Below, piece by piece: positions 20,885-30,101 of a stretch of 64,000 nucleotides of DNA. The stretch is from Bacillus halotolerans (GTDB lineage: Bacteria; Bacillota; Bacilli; Bacillales; Bacillaceae), in NCBI RefSeq assembly GCF_001517105.1, contig NZ_LPVF01000013.1:280899-344898 (forward strand), in the 5' to 3' direction. The notes below the pieces were generated by a model. That model saw nothing but the letters and a program-made list of their open reading frames with translations, did no database searches and was not told the origin of the DNA. How positions within the stretch are numbered: position 1 is the stretch's first letter; each line of letters begins with the position of its first letter. The translations under genes were made by a program, and so were the position numbers.

Positions 20885-21310
20885 TTATGAATGATGAATA
20901 AAATACAGCCAATGAAATAAAGACCCCGCGATTTTTCCAATGACAATGGCCATTAATAGAATAATGATTTTACTTCTGAGGCCGATTCGTTTAGCCAAGA
21001 TCGGCAGGACATTTAACACTTCTGTCAGCGCGGCTGCAAGCATCCCGACAAATACTCCGGCCAACAGCCCGACCGGCACGGCAATCCACTTTGATAAAAA
21101 GAGATGGTGCATATGCAGTGTTTCCCAGCCCCCGCAAACCGCACCGAGAATAACAGCCGCTTCATAAGCTTGAACAAATCTCATCGTTTTGGTGAGCTGC
21201 ATCAGACGCGGAATGATTCCCATCACGGTTAAAAAAGCCACGAAACCTGCCCCGACTGTGATGCCTCCGCCGAGCCCGACAAAAATGATGAACAATACAC
21301 TAACGATCAT
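20885..21310 (-). CDS. spoVAB: SpoVAB, spore membrane protein
   Basis: SpoVAB is a 141-residue polytopic membrane protein (about four to five hydrophobic segments) required for dipicolinic acid uptake into the spore. The N-terminus has a Gly-rich segment ([17 protein letters not shown]), typical of the family. It overlaps spoVAA by 11 bases. No soluble domain is present. Confidence 0.94.
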   Translation of the reverse strand: MIVSVLFIIFVGLGGGITVGAGFVAFLTVMGIIPRLMQLTKTMRFVQAYEAAVILGAVCGGWETLHMHHLFLSKWIAVPVGLLAGVFVGMLAAALTEVLNVLPILAKRIGLRSKIIILLMAIVIGKIAGSLFHWLYFIHHS

Positions 21311-21920
21311 GCAGGTCCTTTATTGTTTCTTCATTTTCATGCATGGCCACATATTGATCGAGATCAAGCTGATAGTTAAACATTTCAACCTCCAGCGGGC
21401 TGGGCTCTTCATTAAGGCGCTTTTTAAAAATGTGGTTAAAAAACACGATCATCCCCAGTCCCAAACCGATGCTGTAAGGGATTTGAAGTAAATATGGATA
21501 GTCATTCCGCTCTCCGGTTATGATTTCATATAGCGCAATATGAACATCTCCCATGCTGACATCCTCATGGAAATTCATGATGGCGAGGCACGATCCGATA
21601 AACAGCAGCAGCCAGACACCAACAAAAAGAACGGTTGATATGTGCCGTTTCTGATACTGAATTTCAACAATGGTTTCAGCTCCGCCCACAGTTTGAACAT
21701 CAAGTGTGGGATCCTGCTGATAAATGGCTTTGAGCACTTTTATGATATCCAGAATTACGATATTTTTATCTTTTTCGCTCACCTGATACAGCGGCATAGC
21801 CGACAGTTTCTTTTTCAGCTGATGCTGCCCTTCTATTTGCGCGGCATCCCCGACCGTTATGATATCCCCCGGATGTGCCAAAACGCGGTGGCGAAGCCTG
21901 ATAAATAGTCGTCGTTCCAT
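21300..21920 (-). CDS. spoVAA: SpoVAA, first protein of the spoVA operon
   Basis: SpoVAA (206 residues) has a soluble N-terminal part (about 1-95) and two membrane spans (about 98-118 and 150-170). It is necessary for spore accumulation of dipicolinic acid. Two ATGs are adjacent in the start region; the second, at 21920, is 5 bases from GGTGAT and gives the family length. It is the promoter-proximal gene of the seven-gene operon. Confidence 0.93.
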   Translation of the reverse strand: MERRLFIRLRHRVLAHPGDIITVGDAAQIEGQHQLKKKLSAMPLYQVSEKDKNIVILDIIKVLKAIYQQDPTLDVQTVGGAETIVEIQYQKRHISTVLFVGVWLLLFIGSCLAIMNFHEDVSMGDVHIALYEIITGERNDYPYLLQIPYSIGLGLGMIVFFNHIFKKRLNEEPSPLEVEMFNYQLDLDQYVAMHENEETIKDLHDR

Positions 21921-21952
21921 CATTGATCACCATCTTTCGGTGGTTATATATG

Positions 21953-21981
21953 TAGTATGTGGTTCGATTTTGTTCTCATTC
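21953..21981 (-). promoter_or_regulatory. Sigma-G type promoter of the spoVA operon
   Basis: The minus strand has GAATG (21981-21977), a 17-base spacer and CATACTA (21959-21953), matching the sigma-G consensus (GNATR, CATNNTA). It is 33 bases upstream of spoVAA. Forespore sigma-G control of spoVA is established. Confidence 0.8.
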
Positions 21982-22018
21982 ATCCGCTTGAAAAGACCAT
22001 AAATTACCACGCTTTTGC

Positions 22019-22057
22019 AAAAAAAAAGCCAGCCTGCAGTGACAGACTAGCTTTCCG
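22019..22057 (-). terminator. Terminator of the spoIIA operon
   Basis: An imperfect hairpin (AAAGCTAG-TCTG paired with CAGG-CTGGCTTT) overlaps the sigF stop and is followed on the minus strand by nine T. Confidence 0.75.
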
Positions 22058-22814
22058 TATGATCCATTTGAACCTTGATCTGTTTTAATATTTTCTTTTC
22101 AAGCCTGGATACCTGCACCTGAGATATCCCCAGCCGCTCAGCAACTTCTGACTGCGTCTGATCTTTATAATACCGAAGATAGACGATTAATTTTTCCCTT
22201 TCTTCTAAATCGCTTATGGCTTCTTTCAGCGCAATTTTATCAAACCATTTCTCTTCTGAGTTATCGGCGATTTGGTCAAGCAGGGTAATCGGATCTCCGT
22301 CATTTTCATAAACTGTCTCATGAATCGAAGACGGAGCTCTTACTGCCTCTTGGGCTAGCACGACATCTTCAGCTTCAATCTCCAAATGTTCGGCGATTTC
22401 CTGTACGGTCGGCACCCTGCCCAATGTTTTTGAAAGTTCATCTTTCGCTCGGCGGATTTTGTTGCCAAGCTCTTTTAATGATCTTGACACCTTGACAGTT
22501 CCGTCATCACGGATAAAACGCTGGATTTCGCCGATAATCATCGGCACTGCATATGTCGAGAAGCGCACATCATAGGTTAAATCAAATTTATCAACAGATT
22601 TTAACAGCCCGATGCAGCCAATCTGAAAGAGGTCATCAGGCTCATATCCTCTGTTTAAAAACCGCTGTACGACAGACCAAACAAGACGCATGTTTTTTTC
22701 TATGAGGAGGTCTCTTGCCTGCTGGTCGCCATCTTGGCTCTGTTTGATTAATTCTTTTACTTCATGGTCCTTCAGCTGAGCGTTCTTACCGTTTTTCTTA
22801 ACCTCCACATCCAT
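22047..22814 (-). CDS. sigF: Sigma-F, first forespore-specific sigma factor
   Basis: Sigma-F (255 residues) directs early forespore transcription. Region 2 is recognisable (RLVWSVVQRFLNRGYEPDDLFQIGCIG) and region 4 holds the helix-turn-helix around SEVAERLGISQVQVSRLE. It is held inactive by SpoIIAB and released by dephosphorylated SpoIIAA, both encoded just upstream. The start ATG follows AGGAGA and lies 11 bases after spoIIAB. Third gene of the spoIIA operon. Confidence 0.98.
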   Translation of the reverse strand: MDVEVKKNGKNAQLKDHEVKELIKQSQDGDQQARDLLIEKNMRLVWSVVQRFLNRGYEPDDLFQIGCIGLLKSVDKFDLTYDVRFSTYAVPMIIGEIQRFIRDDGTVKVSRSLKELGNKIRRAKDELSKTLGRVPTVQEIAEHLEIEAEDVVLAQEAVRAPSSIHETVYENDGDPITLLDQIADNSEEKWFDKIALKEAISDLEEREKLIVYLRYYKDQTQSEVAERLGISQVQVSRLEKKILKQIKVQMDHTES

Positions 22815-22825
22815 AACAAATCTCC

Positions 22826-23266
22826 TTAATTACAAAGCGCTTTGCTTTTTGATAAGTGCTTTGTTAAGCGAATCGTCGTCCCCATTTCGGGTGATGAATC
22901 GATACTGACATCATCCATGAAATTTTCCATAATGGTAAAGCCCATTCCAGAACGCTCCAGCTCAGGCTTTGTTGTGAATAAAGGCTGCCGGGCTTCTTCC
23001 AGGTCTGTAATGCCGAGCCCTTCATCACGGATGGTCATATATACGACATGATCTTCCAGCGTCACCGAAATATATACTTTTCCGTCGCCATTTTCTTCGT
23101 ACCCATGGATGATGGCATTCGTCACCGCTTCTGACACCACGGTTTTGATCTCGGTGAGTTCATCCATGGTCGGGTCAAGCTGTGCAATAAATGAAGCAAC
23201 TGTCACACGCGCAAACGATTCATTTTGGCTGAGAGCGGAAAATTCAAGGTGCATTTCATTTTTCAT
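22826..23266 (-). CDS. spoIIAB: SpoIIAB, anti-sigma-F factor and protein kinase
   Basis: SpoIIAB (146 residues) binds sigma-F and phosphorylates SpoIIAA. The GHKL ATPase fold is shown by the N box [15 protein letters not shown], the G1 box RDEGLGI and the GMGFTIME segment. The length is exact for the family. Its ATG overlaps the spoIIAA stop in ATGA (23263-23266), so the two are translationally coupled, which fits the need for balanced amounts. Confidence 0.98.
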   Translation of the reverse strand: MKNEMHLEFSALSQNESFARVTVASFIAQLDPTMDELTEIKTVVSEAVTNAIIHGYEENGDGKVYISVTLEDHVVYMTIRDEGLGITDLEEARQPLFTTKPELERSGMGFTIMENFMDDVSIDSSPEMGTTIRLTKHLSKSKALCN

Positions 23267-23616
23267 GATGCCACCCCCAGCGTGAGCAGTGCCTGCTGCT
23301 CAGATTGTTCAAAACGAATAATTTTAAACAGGCCAGACATATCAAACAGCCGTTTCACTGCCGGAGAGATGGCGCAAACGACCATTTCCCCGCCAATTTG
23401 CTTAATTTGTTTGTATCTGCCTAAAATAACGCCAAGACCCGAGCTGTCCATAAAGGAAAGGTCCTCCAGATTCAGCACGATATGACGAATATCATCCTTT
23501 TCCAATGATTCCGTTACTTTTTGTTTCAGCGTTTCAGCCGTATGGTGATCGAGTTCGCCTGTTAATCGAATACAAAGCACTGATTCTTTGACATGCATGT
23601 CAATTCCAAGGCTCAT
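23263..23616 (-). CDS. spoIIAA: SpoIIAA, anti-anti-sigma-F factor
   Basis: SpoIIAA (117 residues) is a STAS-domain protein; in dephosphorylated form it displaces sigma-F from SpoIIAB. The phosphorylated serine is Ser58 in [10 protein letters not shown]. Two nearby ATGs share the AGGAGG site; the second, at 23616, has 7 bases spacing, whereas the first lies 2 bases away. First gene of the spoIIA operon; in addition it can be read from the dacF promoter. Confidence 0.97.
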   Translation of the reverse strand: MSLGIDMHVKESVLCIRLTGELDHHTAETLKQKVTESLEKDDIRHIVLNLEDLSFMDSSGLGVILGRYKQIKQIGGEMVVCAISPAVKRLFDMSGLFKIIRFEQSEQQALLTLGVAS

Positions 23617-23650
23617 GCTCATTCCTCCTTGATATGATCGGATAATGAGT

Positions 23651-23678
23651 GTTTCGATTTCGCAGGAATGAATTCCTT
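23651..23678 (-). promoter_or_regulatory. Candidate sigma-H promoter of spoIIA
   Basis: AAGGAATT (23678-23671) and CGAAAC (23656-23651) on the minus strand are about 14 bases apart, a position where the known sigma-H/Spo0A-controlled spoIIA promoter lies in B. subtilis. The -10 match is imperfect. Confidence 0.45.
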
Positions 23679-23711
23679 CACCGTGACAAAACTAGTGATC
23701 ATTCGGCATAA

Positions 23712-24881
23712 TTACTTAAATTTTGTCCAATCTCCCATTGCCCTCTTTAAAAACGTTAAATATCCGGCTTTTTCCATATCTTCTTTAGCGACGACAGGAC
23801 TTTCAGCAAGCACTTTTCCGTCCTTTTTCAACACCAGCGTGCCAAGCTCTTGGCCCTTTTGAACCGGAGCGCTTACATTGTTGTTCATTTTAATTTCTTT
23901 TTTCACATGTTTCATATCCTCGCCTTTTTTCGTCAATACAGAAATCGGCTCAGAAGTGGTGAGTTCTATCACTTTTTGTTTGCCTTTTTTGACCTTTGCT
24001 TTTGCTACCGTTTCATTTCGTTTGTACAAAGGATGTGTCTCATATTGGCTGAAAGCATAATCAAGCATCTTTGTGACTTGCGCATTTCTTTCCTTAGGTG
24101 TGCTTGCCCCGAACACAACAGCAATCGCCCGCATGTTCCCTTTTTTAGCCGAAGCGGTCAGGCAGTATTTCGCTTCTCCTGTATAGCCTGTTTTGACGCC
24201 GTCTACACCGGGATAAAATTTGATAAGCCTATTTGTATTCACTAACCAAAACTTTTTATCTGTGTTTTCACGTAAATAATCCTCATACGTACCTGTAAAC
24301 TTGGTGATTGATTCATATTTCAATAATTCCTTAGCCATAATTGCCATGTCATAAGCCGAGCTGTAATGCCCTTCCTCAGTCAAGCCGGTCGGGTTTTTAA
24401 AGGATGTATCTTTTAATCCCAGCTCTTTCGCTTTTTTGTTCATTTTTTTCACAAATTCATCCTCGGAGCCAGAAATAAATTCAGCCATCGCTACGGACGC
24501 GTCATTTCCTGATGCAATCGCAATGCCCTTCAGCATTTCTGTAACTGTCATTTCCTCCCCGGGCTCAAGGAAAATCTGTGATCCGCCCATTGAAGCAGCA
24601 TGTTCGCTCGTACGGACCTTATCACTCATCTTGATTTTTCCTTCATCTAAGGCTTCCATGATTAAAAGCATCGTCATGATTTTTGTCATGCTTGCAGGCG
24701 CCAGTCTCTCACGGCTGTTCTTGTTGTAAAGCACTTTTCCAGTATCACGTTCAATCAGCACCGCAGACTTGGCCTCATGAGCAAGCTCCGATGTATGTTT
24801 TCCGTCTTGTTTTGCAAATGCGGACGGTGCAAATGTAAGCAGCATCATACCAATCAACAAAGTGGATAAAAGACGTTTCAT
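23712..24881 (-). CDS. dacF: DacF, sporulation D-alanyl-D-alanine carboxypeptidase
   Basis: DacF (389 residues) is a low-molecular-weight penicillin-binding protein that limits cross-linking in the spore cortex. It has a signal peptide ending near residue 23, the motifs Ser64-Met-Thr-Lys67, Ser124-Gly-Asn126 and a KTG in GVKTGYTGEA, and a C-terminal beta domain. It is a paralog of DacB in this window but made in the forespore. The ATG at 24881 follows GGAGGG and gives the family length. It lies upstream of spoIIAA, with which it is partly cotranscribed in B. subtilis. Confidence 0.96.
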   Translation of the reverse strand: MKRLLSTLLIGMMLLTFAPSAFAKQDGKHTSELAHEAKSAVLIERDTGKVLYNKNSRERLAPASMTKIMTMLLIMEALDEGKIKMSDKVRTSEHAASMGGSQIFLEPGEEMTVTEMLKGIAIASGNDASVAMAEFISGSEDEFVKKMNKKAKELGLKDTSFKNPTGLTEEGHYSSAYDMAIMAKELLKYESITKFTGTYEDYLRENTDKKFWLVNTNRLIKFYPGVDGVKTGYTGEAKYCLTASAKKGNMRAIAVVFGASTPKERNAQVTKMLDYAFSQYETHPLYKRNETVAKAKVKKGKQKVIELTTSEPISVLTKKGEDMKHVKKEIKMNNNVSAPVQKGQELGTLVLKKDGKVLAESPVVAKEDMEKAGYLTFLKRAMGDWTKFK

Positions 24882-24911
24882 CTCAAAAGCCCTCCATTTC
24901 ATAATCCTTTT

Positions 24912-24940
24912 TATTTTTTCCAAGCTGAATGGTTTTATAC
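24912..24940 (-). promoter_or_regulatory. Sigma-F type promoter of dacF
   Basis: GTATA (24940-24936) and GGAAAAAATA (24921-24912) on the minus strand, 14 bases apart, match the sigma-F consensus (GYATA, GGNRANAHTR) at every defined position. It lies 31 bases before the start codon. Confidence 0.8.
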
Positions 24941-24976
24941 ACCACTGTTGGAAAATGTTTCGGGACTTTTTCGACA

Positions 24977-25013
24977 TAAAAAAGACAGCTGTTTCGATTA
25001 GAAACAGCTGTCT
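24977..25013 (-). terminator. Terminator of the drm-pupG operon
   Basis: AGACAGCTGTTTC and GAAACAGCTGTCT form a perfect 13-base-pair stem, with a T run following on the minus strand. It separates nucleoside genes from dacF. Confidence 0.92.
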
Positions 25014-25037
25014 TCTTATTTTTTCTGAATTCCATAT

Positions 25038-25853
25038 TTATTCGTACTTAGCAACTACCGCTTTCACAAGCTGCAAGAATCCGGCTTTCACCTTTTCTGT
25101 CACTTCCATGACCTCATCGTGAGATAAAGGCTGATCCAAAATTCCGGCTGCTGCGTTCGAAATGCAGGAAATGCCGAGTACGCGGAGGCCCGCATGGTTT
25201 GCCACAATCACTTCCGGTACGGTAGACATGCCGACTGCATCAGAACCCATTGTTCTTAAAAAGCGCACTTCCGCCGGTGTTTCATAGGAAGGACCTGTCA
25301 CAGCGGTATACACACCTTTTTGAATTGGAATGTTAAGGTCTTTCGCCATTTTTTCAGCCAGGCTGGAAAGATCTTTATCATAGGCTGAAGACATATCAGG
25401 AAATCTGGCGCCGAAATCTGCTTCGTTTGGCCCGATTAATGGGTTTGTCCCCATAAAGTTAATGTGATCTGTAATGATCATTAAGTCTCCCGCACGGAAT
25501 TCAGTGTTTACGCCCCCTGCCGCATTTGTCACGATCAAAGCCTCGACTCCGAGCGCTTTCATGACGCGAACAGGAAAAGTGACGTTTTCCATTGAATAGC
25601 CTTCATAGAAATGAAAGCGGCCCTGCATGGCGATGACGGTAACTCCCTCAAGTGTGCCAAGCACAAGCTGTCCGGCGTGTCCCTCAACCGTTGATACTGG
25701 GAATTCCGGGATATCCTCATATTTCAGCTTAACAGGATTTTCGATTTCATCAGCCAAAATACCAAGACCTGAGCCTAAAATAAGGCCGATCTTTGGTGAT
25801 TCAGGCAAGTTTTGTTGAATAAAAGCGGCTGCGCGTTCGATTCTGTCTTTCAA
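25038..25853 (-). CDS. pupG: PupG, purine nucleoside phosphorylase I
   Basis: PupG splits guanosine and inosine with phosphate to the base and ribose-1-phosphate. The 271-residue trimeric-type PNP has the phosphate-binding segment LGSGLG near residue 27, GHAGQLVLG, the TNAAGGVN motif and the base-binding MSTVPEVIVANH. It lies 12 bases after drm, whose product converts the released sugar phosphate, so the two steps are coupled. Confidence 0.96.
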   Translation of the reverse strand: MKDRIERAAAFIQQNLPESPKIGLILGSGLGILADEIENPVKLKYEDIPEFPVSTVEGHAGQLVLGTLEGVTVIAMQGRFHFYEGYSMENVTFPVRVMKALGVEALIVTNAAGGVNTEFRAGDLMIITDHINFMGTNPLIGPNEADFGARFPDMSSAYDKDLSSLAEKMAKDLNIPIQKGVYTAVTGPSYETPAEVRFLRTMGSDAVGMSTVPEVIVANHAGLRVLGISCISNAAAGILDQPLSHDEVMEVTEKVKAGFLQLVKAVVAKYE

Positions 25854-25865
25854 GAAACAGTCCCC

Positions 25866-27050
25866 CTATTGTAATAAAGATAAAAAGCTTTTACCGTATT
25901 TCGGTTTTTTTGTTTGGAAATTATCCGCGATGGTTGCGCCGATATCGGCAAATGTATCTGCGAGCGGCAGCATTTGCGCTTTCTCATGTTTTTTGCTGTA
26001 TGCAAGAATCGGCACATACTCACGTGTATGGTCTGTTCCGTGATGAATCGGATCATTGCCGTGATCGGCTGTAATGATTAACAGATCATCTTCTTTCATT
26101 TGTTCGAATACTTCCGGAAGACGAGCATCAAATTCTTCAAGCGCGCGTCCGTAACCTTCCGGATCACGGCGATGGCCGTATAAGGCGTCAAAATCAACAA
26201 GGTTTGCAAAGCTCAGACCCGTAAAGTCTTCTCCGAGCGTGTCAACCACCTTGTCCATTCCGTCCATATTGGATACCGTTCTGCGGGAAGACGTAATTCC
26301 TTCTCCATCATAAATATCAGAAATTTTTCCGATTGAAATGACATCTAAGCCGCTGTCTTTCAATTCATTCATCACAGTGCGGTCAAACGGCTTAAGCGCA
26401 TAGTCGTGGCGGTTTGGCGTCCGTTTGAAATGTCCCGGCTCGCCGACGAACGGCCGTGCGATAATACGGCCTACCATATATTTCGGATCAAGCGTCAGCT
26501 CTCTCGCCGTTTCACAAATGCGGTACAGTTCTTCAAGCGGAACAACTTCTTCGTGAGCGGCAATTTGCAGAACAGAGTCAGCTGAAGTGTACACAATTAA
26601 AGCACCTGTCTCCATATGCTCTTTGCCGAGTTCATCCAAAATAGCTGTGCCAGAAGCCGGCTTGTTTCCGATAATTTTGCGGCCCGATCTTTTCTCAAGC
26701 TCCTGAAGCAGTTCATCAGGAAAGCCTTCAGGGAACACTTTAAACGGTTTATCAATGTATAAGCCCATAATCTCCCAATGACCTGTCATTGTATCTTTGC
26801 CGTTTGACGCTTCTTGCATTTTTCCAAAGTACGCGAGCGGCTGTTCTGTTTTTTCAACGCCCTTGATATCACCAATAAGGCCAAGGCCGAGTTTTGCCAT
26901 ATTCGGCATATGTAATCCGTTCATGTGCTCGGCAATATGCCCGAGCGTATTGGCGCCTACGTCATTAAAGTCGGCGGCATCAGGCGCTTCGCCAATTCCG
27001 ACTGAATCCATTACGATTAAAAACACGCGATTATATTTGTATGCAGGCAT
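25866..27050 (-). CDS. drm: Drm, phosphopentomutase
   Basis: Drm (also called DeoB; 394 residues) interconverts (deoxy)ribose-1-phosphate and -5-phosphate. It belongs to the alkaline phosphatase superfamily: the metal-binding Asp lies in [13 protein letters not shown], the active-site Thr in [10 protein letters not shown], and further ligands in ITADHGNDP and [11 protein letters not shown]. Two ATGs follow AGGAGG; the second, at 27050, gives 394 residues and better spacing. First gene of drm-pupG, with a candidate promoter and cre upstream. Confidence 0.96.
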   Translation of the reverse strand: MPAYKYNRVFLIVMDSVGIGEAPDAADFNDVGANTLGHIAEHMNGLHMPNMAKLGLGLIGDIKGVEKTEQPLAYFGKMQEASNGKDTMTGHWEIMGLYIDKPFKVFPEGFPDELLQELEKRSGRKIIGNKPASGTAILDELGKEHMETGALIVYTSADSVLQIAAHEEVVPLEELYRICETARELTLDPKYMVGRIIARPFVGEPGHFKRTPNRHDYALKPFDRTVMNELKDSGLDVISIGKISDIYDGEGITSSRRTVSNMDGMDKVVDTLGEDFTGLSFANLVDFDALYGHRRDPEGYGRALEEFDARLPEVFEQMKEDDLLIITADHGNDPIHHGTDHTREYVPILAYSKKHEKAQMLPLADTFADIGATIADNFQTKKPKYGKSFLSLLQ

Positions 27051-27080
27051 CATAAAAGCCTCCTTTTTTTCTATACGTCT

Positions 27081-27110
27081 ATTGTATCGCCTAGAGGTCT
27101 GACAACTCAA
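27081..27110 (-). promoter_or_regulatory. Candidate sigma-A promoter of drm-pupG
   Basis: TTGAGT (27110-27105) and TACAAT (27086-27081) on the minus strand are 18 bases apart, 30 bases upstream of drm. Confidence 0.5.
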
Positions 27111-27112
27111 GT

Positions 27113-27127
27113 ATAAACCGTTTTCAT
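27113..27127 (-). promoter_or_regulatory. Candidate CcpA cre site upstream of drm
   Basis: ATGAAAACGGTTTAT on the minus strand fits the cre consensus except in the last two positions. It sits just upstream of the -35 element. Catabolite repression of drm-pupG is known in B. subtilis. Confidence 0.45.
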
Positions 27128-27187
27128 TCCCGTTGACAATGCATTTGAAAATAATGAGAAACTTCATTATTTTCTGTCTGGCCTAAA

Positions 27188-27212
27188 GAAAAAAGCCGCA
27201 GCCTGCTGCGGC
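27188..27212 (-). terminator. Terminator of the xerD transcription unit
   Basis: AGCCGCAG and CTGCGGCT form a stem that includes the xerD stop region, followed on the minus strand by six T. Confidence 0.9.
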
Positions 27213-28102
27213 TAGGCACGCGGATGGTACTGCTTGTACACATCCTTCAGCCTTGTTTTCGTCACATGCGTATAGATTTGCGTCGTAGATATATCCGCAT
27301 GGCCGAGCATTTCCTGCACAGCTCTTAAATCAGCCCCGTTTTCAAGCAGATGCGTTGCAAAGGAATGCCTGAGTGTATGCGGGGTAAGCTCTTTTTTGAT
27401 TCCGGCTTCGAGCGCAATTTTCTTCAGATTTTTCCAAAACCCCTGGCGGGAGATCTGCTTGCCGTGATGATTTAAAAAGAGTGCGTCAGACACTTTGTTC
27501 TTCAGCAGTTTCCCCCTGGCTTTCATCATATATTCTTCAATAGCAGAAGCAGCGGTTTCACCGATCGGCACAATCCGCTCTTTCCTCCCTTTTCCGAAAC
27601 AGCGCACAAACCCCATTGACAAATGGACATCTGTCGTTTTCAATTCAATCATTTCACTGACTCGGATACCTGTGGCATAGAGCAGCTCCAGCATCGCTTT
27701 ATCCCGATAGCCAAAAGGACTCGTAAGCTTAGGCGTGTCCAACAGCCGCTCAACCTCGTTCAGCGCCAGCACCTTCGGAAGCGTCCGTTCTGTTTTTTGT
27801 GTTTCGATATGTACGGAAGGGTCTTTGTCCGTCACCTTTTCCCTAAGCAGAAATTGATGAAAAGAGCGAATCGATGCCAAATGCCGCGCTGATGTCTTTC
27901 CGGATTTCCCCGAGTCCTTCAAGTGCTTCAAATATTGGATAATTTGTATACGGGTCACATCGTTCCAATTGTTGATATGAAGGGTTTCTGTTAAATAAAG
28001 AGAATAGCTTTTCAAGTCACGCTCATAGGAGACCACCGTATTTTGAGAAAGCCCTCTCTCTACCATGACGTAGTGGATGAAATCCTTTATTTGATCTTTC
28101 AC
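27212..28102 (-). CDS. xerD: XerD (RipX), tyrosine site-specific recombinase
   Basis: XerD works with CodV (XerC) at the dif site to resolve chromosome dimers. The 296-residue protein has a SAM-like N-terminal core-binding domain (about 1-90) and a C-terminal catalytic domain with all six expected residues: Arg147, Lys171, His242, Arg245, His268 and Tyr277. The start is GTG at 28102, which restores family length and is preceded by GGGGAG; the ATG 6 codons upstream lies within the yqzK stop region. It is probably cotranscribed with yqzK. Confidence 0.95.
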   Translation of the reverse strand: MKDQIKDFIHYVMVERGLSQNTVVSYERDLKSYSLYLTETLHINNWNDVTRIQIIQYLKHLKDSGKSGKTSARHLASIRSFHQFLLREKVTDKDPSVHIETQKTERTLPKVLALNEVERLLDTPKLTSPFGYRDKAMLELLYATGIRVSEMIELKTTDVHLSMGFVRCFGKGRKERIVPIGETAASAIEEYMMKARGKLLKNKVSDALFLNHHGKQISRQGFWKNLKKIALEAGIKKELTPHTLRHSFATHLLENGADLRAVQEMLGHADISTTQIYTHVTKTRLKDVYKQYHPRA

Positions 28103-28109
28103 TCTAGAT

Positions 28110-28337
28110 CTACTCCCCATTTTGGTAAAAAAAGATTAACCGGTCAAACCATCCGCCTTTTTCTTCCGCATCCATTTCAACAACTTTTACGGCGGAGCCT
28201 TCAGGTTTATCGTACCGATGATAGTTTTCATACTCTTGATTTACCCATATCATAGCATAATAGAAGAGAGCGGTAAAACCTGTGAACAGAATAAAAACCT
28301 TCAATGTATCAACAGCCGTTTTCAGGAATCTTCCCAT
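28110..28337 (-). CDS. yqzK: YqzK, small single-span membrane protein
   Basis: The 75-residue protein has one hydrophobic span (about residues 12-32), then a charged tail with [18 protein letters not shown] and an aromatic C-terminus. It is recognised as B. subtilis YqzK (DUF4227-type), of unknown function. The ATG at 28337 has AAAGGA upstream; a longer reading adds 17 residues without support. It lies 7 bases before xerD and after the fur terminator. Confidence 0.85.
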   Translation of the reverse strand: MGRFLKTAVDTLKVFILFTGFTALFYYAMIWVNQEYENYHRYDKPEGSAVKVVEMDAEEKGGWFDRLIFFYQNGE

Positions 28338-28417
28338 GTCCCAATCGATCCTTTCTCTATGGTTCCAGTTATTTAAACCATATGCCAAATCAGAAAGGAT
28401 TTATACGTCGAAACAGC

Positions 28418-28445
28418 AAAAAACCCTTTCCCCAAGAGAAAAGGT
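28418..28445 (-). terminator. Terminator of fur
   Basis: AACCTTTTC and GGGAAAGGGTT form a stem with one wobble on the minus strand, followed by six T, 17 bases after the fur stop. Confidence 0.8.
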
Positions 28446-28461
28446 TCGAGCCCGGCATCGT

Positions 28462-28911
28462 CTATTCAGTTTCTTTTCCGTTACAGCGGTGGCAAATGCC
28501 GTGAAACGTCAATCTATGATCTTTGATCTTAAATTTCCAATCACGTTCAATGACTTCTTCTACGTCTTCAAGCAAATCTTCTTCAATTTCATCAACGGCT
28601 CCGCACTCCATGCACACCAAGTGGTGATGAAAGTGAGCTGCCCCCTCCTTACGAAGATCGTAACGGGACACGCCGTCTCCAAAGTTAATTTTATCAACGA
28701 CTTTTAATTCAGTTAGTAATTCAAGCGTACGGTATACTGTTGCGAGACCGATCTCAGGAGATTTCTCTTTTACGAGGAGGTATACATCTTCTGCGCTTAA
28801 ATGGTCTTCTTCGTTTTCAAGCAGCACTCTTACTGTCGCTTCACGCTGAGGCGTAAGTTTGTAGCTGGACGAGTGCAGCTGTTTCTTAATTCGATCAATA
28901 CGGTTTTCCAT
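28462..28911 (-). CDS. fur: Fur, ferric uptake regulator
   Basis: Fur (149 residues) represses iron-uptake genes when bound to Fe(II). It has an N-terminal winged helix (about 1-83) including GLATVYRTLELL, and a C-terminal dimerisation and metal domain with HFHHH and the structural zinc cysteines Cys100, Cys103, Cys140 and Cys143. The ATG at 28911 gives exact family length. Monocistronic, with its own terminator. Confidence 0.97.
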   Translation of the reverse strand: MENRIDRIKKQLHSSSYKLTPQREATVRVLLENEEDHLSAEDVYLLVKEKSPEIGLATVYRTLELLTELKVVDKINFGDGVSRYDLRKEGAAHFHHHLVCMECGAVDEIEEDLLEDVEEVIERDWKFKIKDHRLTFHGICHRCNGKETE

Positions 28912-29023
28912 GTCTTTCCCTCCTACGCCGCATTCCATGACTCATTATAACAAAATAAGCGCGGAGTTCCAACTATAATTATTATAAACTGATAAATAAA
29001 ATGATTTTCTTTTAATAATGTTT

Positions 29024-29668
29024 TTAAAAAAGTCGCGATGTCAGCTTTTCCATCAAAACAGGCGACATGTATGCTTCAAAGAGAGACGAGATCAGCGCTA
29101 AAAATAAAATGATCAGGAAAACAACAGCATACCGCCCGAACCACTGGATCGGCGCATCATGCAGACTTCGTTTAACGAACAGCTGCCTGATCAGCTTTAA
29201 AGAAAATGCAATCGCACACGTGCCCATAATGAGATAAGCCGGAATAAGCAGCACATTTTGCGGCAAAACCGAGACAAAGGATAAGAAAAAACCGCTGATT
29301 CCCATCTGGTTGACGAGAAATCCCACAGTAAATCCGACGACAATTCCTTTTAGAAAAATCATAATAAAAATGATCGGCATACCAATCACAGAAATGCCTA
29401 AAATCCACATCAGCCCTAAATACTTTATATTATGAAAAATGCTTTGCCAAAACATATCAGATGAGCTGGCCTGCTTTCCGTCTGATAGCTGTCCGAAAAA
29501 TTGGCTTAAATAATAATATAAATCTTCTTTCTGGCTGATCGTCATGCTGTTGACAATAATAGCGCCAAAAATCACACCCATGAAAAACAGGACAGACACA
29601 AATATATAAAGAGAGAGATGATCCTTTACATGCCCGAGAAACATGTCCTTATAAGAAATTTTCCGCAT
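29024..29668 (-). CDS. spoIIM: SpoIIM, engulfment membrane protein
   Basis: SpoIIM (214 residues) is the mother-cell membrane protein that, with SpoIIP and SpoIID, thins septal peptidoglycan and drives membrane migration during engulfment. It has about five hydrophobic spans (near residues 20-40, 80-100, 105-128, 135-160 and 180-200) and a C-terminal polar tail. The start follows GGGAGGAAA. Monocistronic, with a sigma-E-like -10 element upstream. Confidence 0.95.
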   Translation of the reverse strand: MRKISYKDMFLGHVKDHLSLYIFVSVLFFMGVIFGAIIVNSMTISQKEDLYYYLSQFFGQLSDGKQASSSDMFWQSIFHNIKYLGLMWILGISVIGMPIIFIMIFLKGIVVGFTVGFLVNQMGISGFFLSFVSVLPQNVLLIPAYLIMGTCAIAFSLKLIRQLFVKRSLHDAPIQWFGRYAVVFLIILFLALISSLFEAYMSPVLMEKLTSRLF

Positions 29669-29708
29669 ATCGTTTCCTCCCGCCCGCTCTATTGATTTGA
29701 TTTAATAG

Positions 29709-29716
29709 ATTGTATG
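29709..29716 (-). promoter_or_regulatory. Sigma-E type -10 element upstream of spoIIM
   Basis: CATACAAT on the minus strand matches the sigma-E -10 consensus exactly, 41 bases before the start codon. The -35 region is less clear. Confidence 0.55.
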
Positions 29717-29765
29717 AAAGAAACGAAAAAACATGCTCTTTTTCAAAAAGAAACGATAGAGATTG

Positions 29766-29987
29766 CTAGGCGGCGGTTTCGGGCATAAAAAAATCCCTAT
29801 CATCAAAGGCATTATGATCATAAGGATTTTTGTGTTTATGCTTTCTTTTATTCAATATGTCTTTTTTGCTTTTTGTCATTCTTTCATGGGTGCTGAAGGA
29901 TGGAGAACTGCCTCTTGATAATAAGGCGTCCCGTCCGCTGTTTCTAAGCAGATGCTCCCGTTTTCTTTTCGCTCGGCTTTTTGCCAT
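29766..29987 (-). CDS. yqkK: YqkK, small basic protein of unknown function
   Basis: The 73-residue protein is strongly basic, beginning MAKSRAKRKREH and with a KHKHKNPYD stretch near residue 53; no membrane span or known domain is visible. I recognise it as B. subtilis YqkK, which is uncharacterised. A nucleic-acid or other polyanion partner is only a guess from charge. The ATG at 29987 follows GGGAGTGA at proper distance. It lies alone between mleA and spoIIM. Confidence 0.85.
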   Translation of the reverse strand: MAKSRAKRKREHLLRNSGRDALLSRGSSPSFSTHERMTKSKKDILNKRKHKHKNPYDHNAFDDRDFFMPETAA

Positions 29988-30062
29988 GCTGATCACTCCC
30001 TGTTTCATTTTGGTTCATGATAGCAAATGGAACATGTTATTAAAATGTTTTGAATCTGTCAG

Positions 30063-30098
30063 AAAAAAACAGCACCTGTCGTGCCAGGTGCTGGTTTC
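30063..30098 (-). terminator. Terminator of the ans-mle gene cluster
   Basis: CAGCACCTG and CAGGTGCTG form a perfect stem, with seven T on the minus strand, just after the mleA stop. Confidence 0.92.
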
Positions 30099-30101
30099 AT
30101 T

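Noticed and set aside
29788..29826. AAAAATCC/GGATTTTT inverted repeat as a terminator
   Set aside because: It lies within the yqkK coding region with a long loop; it is probably chance pairing.
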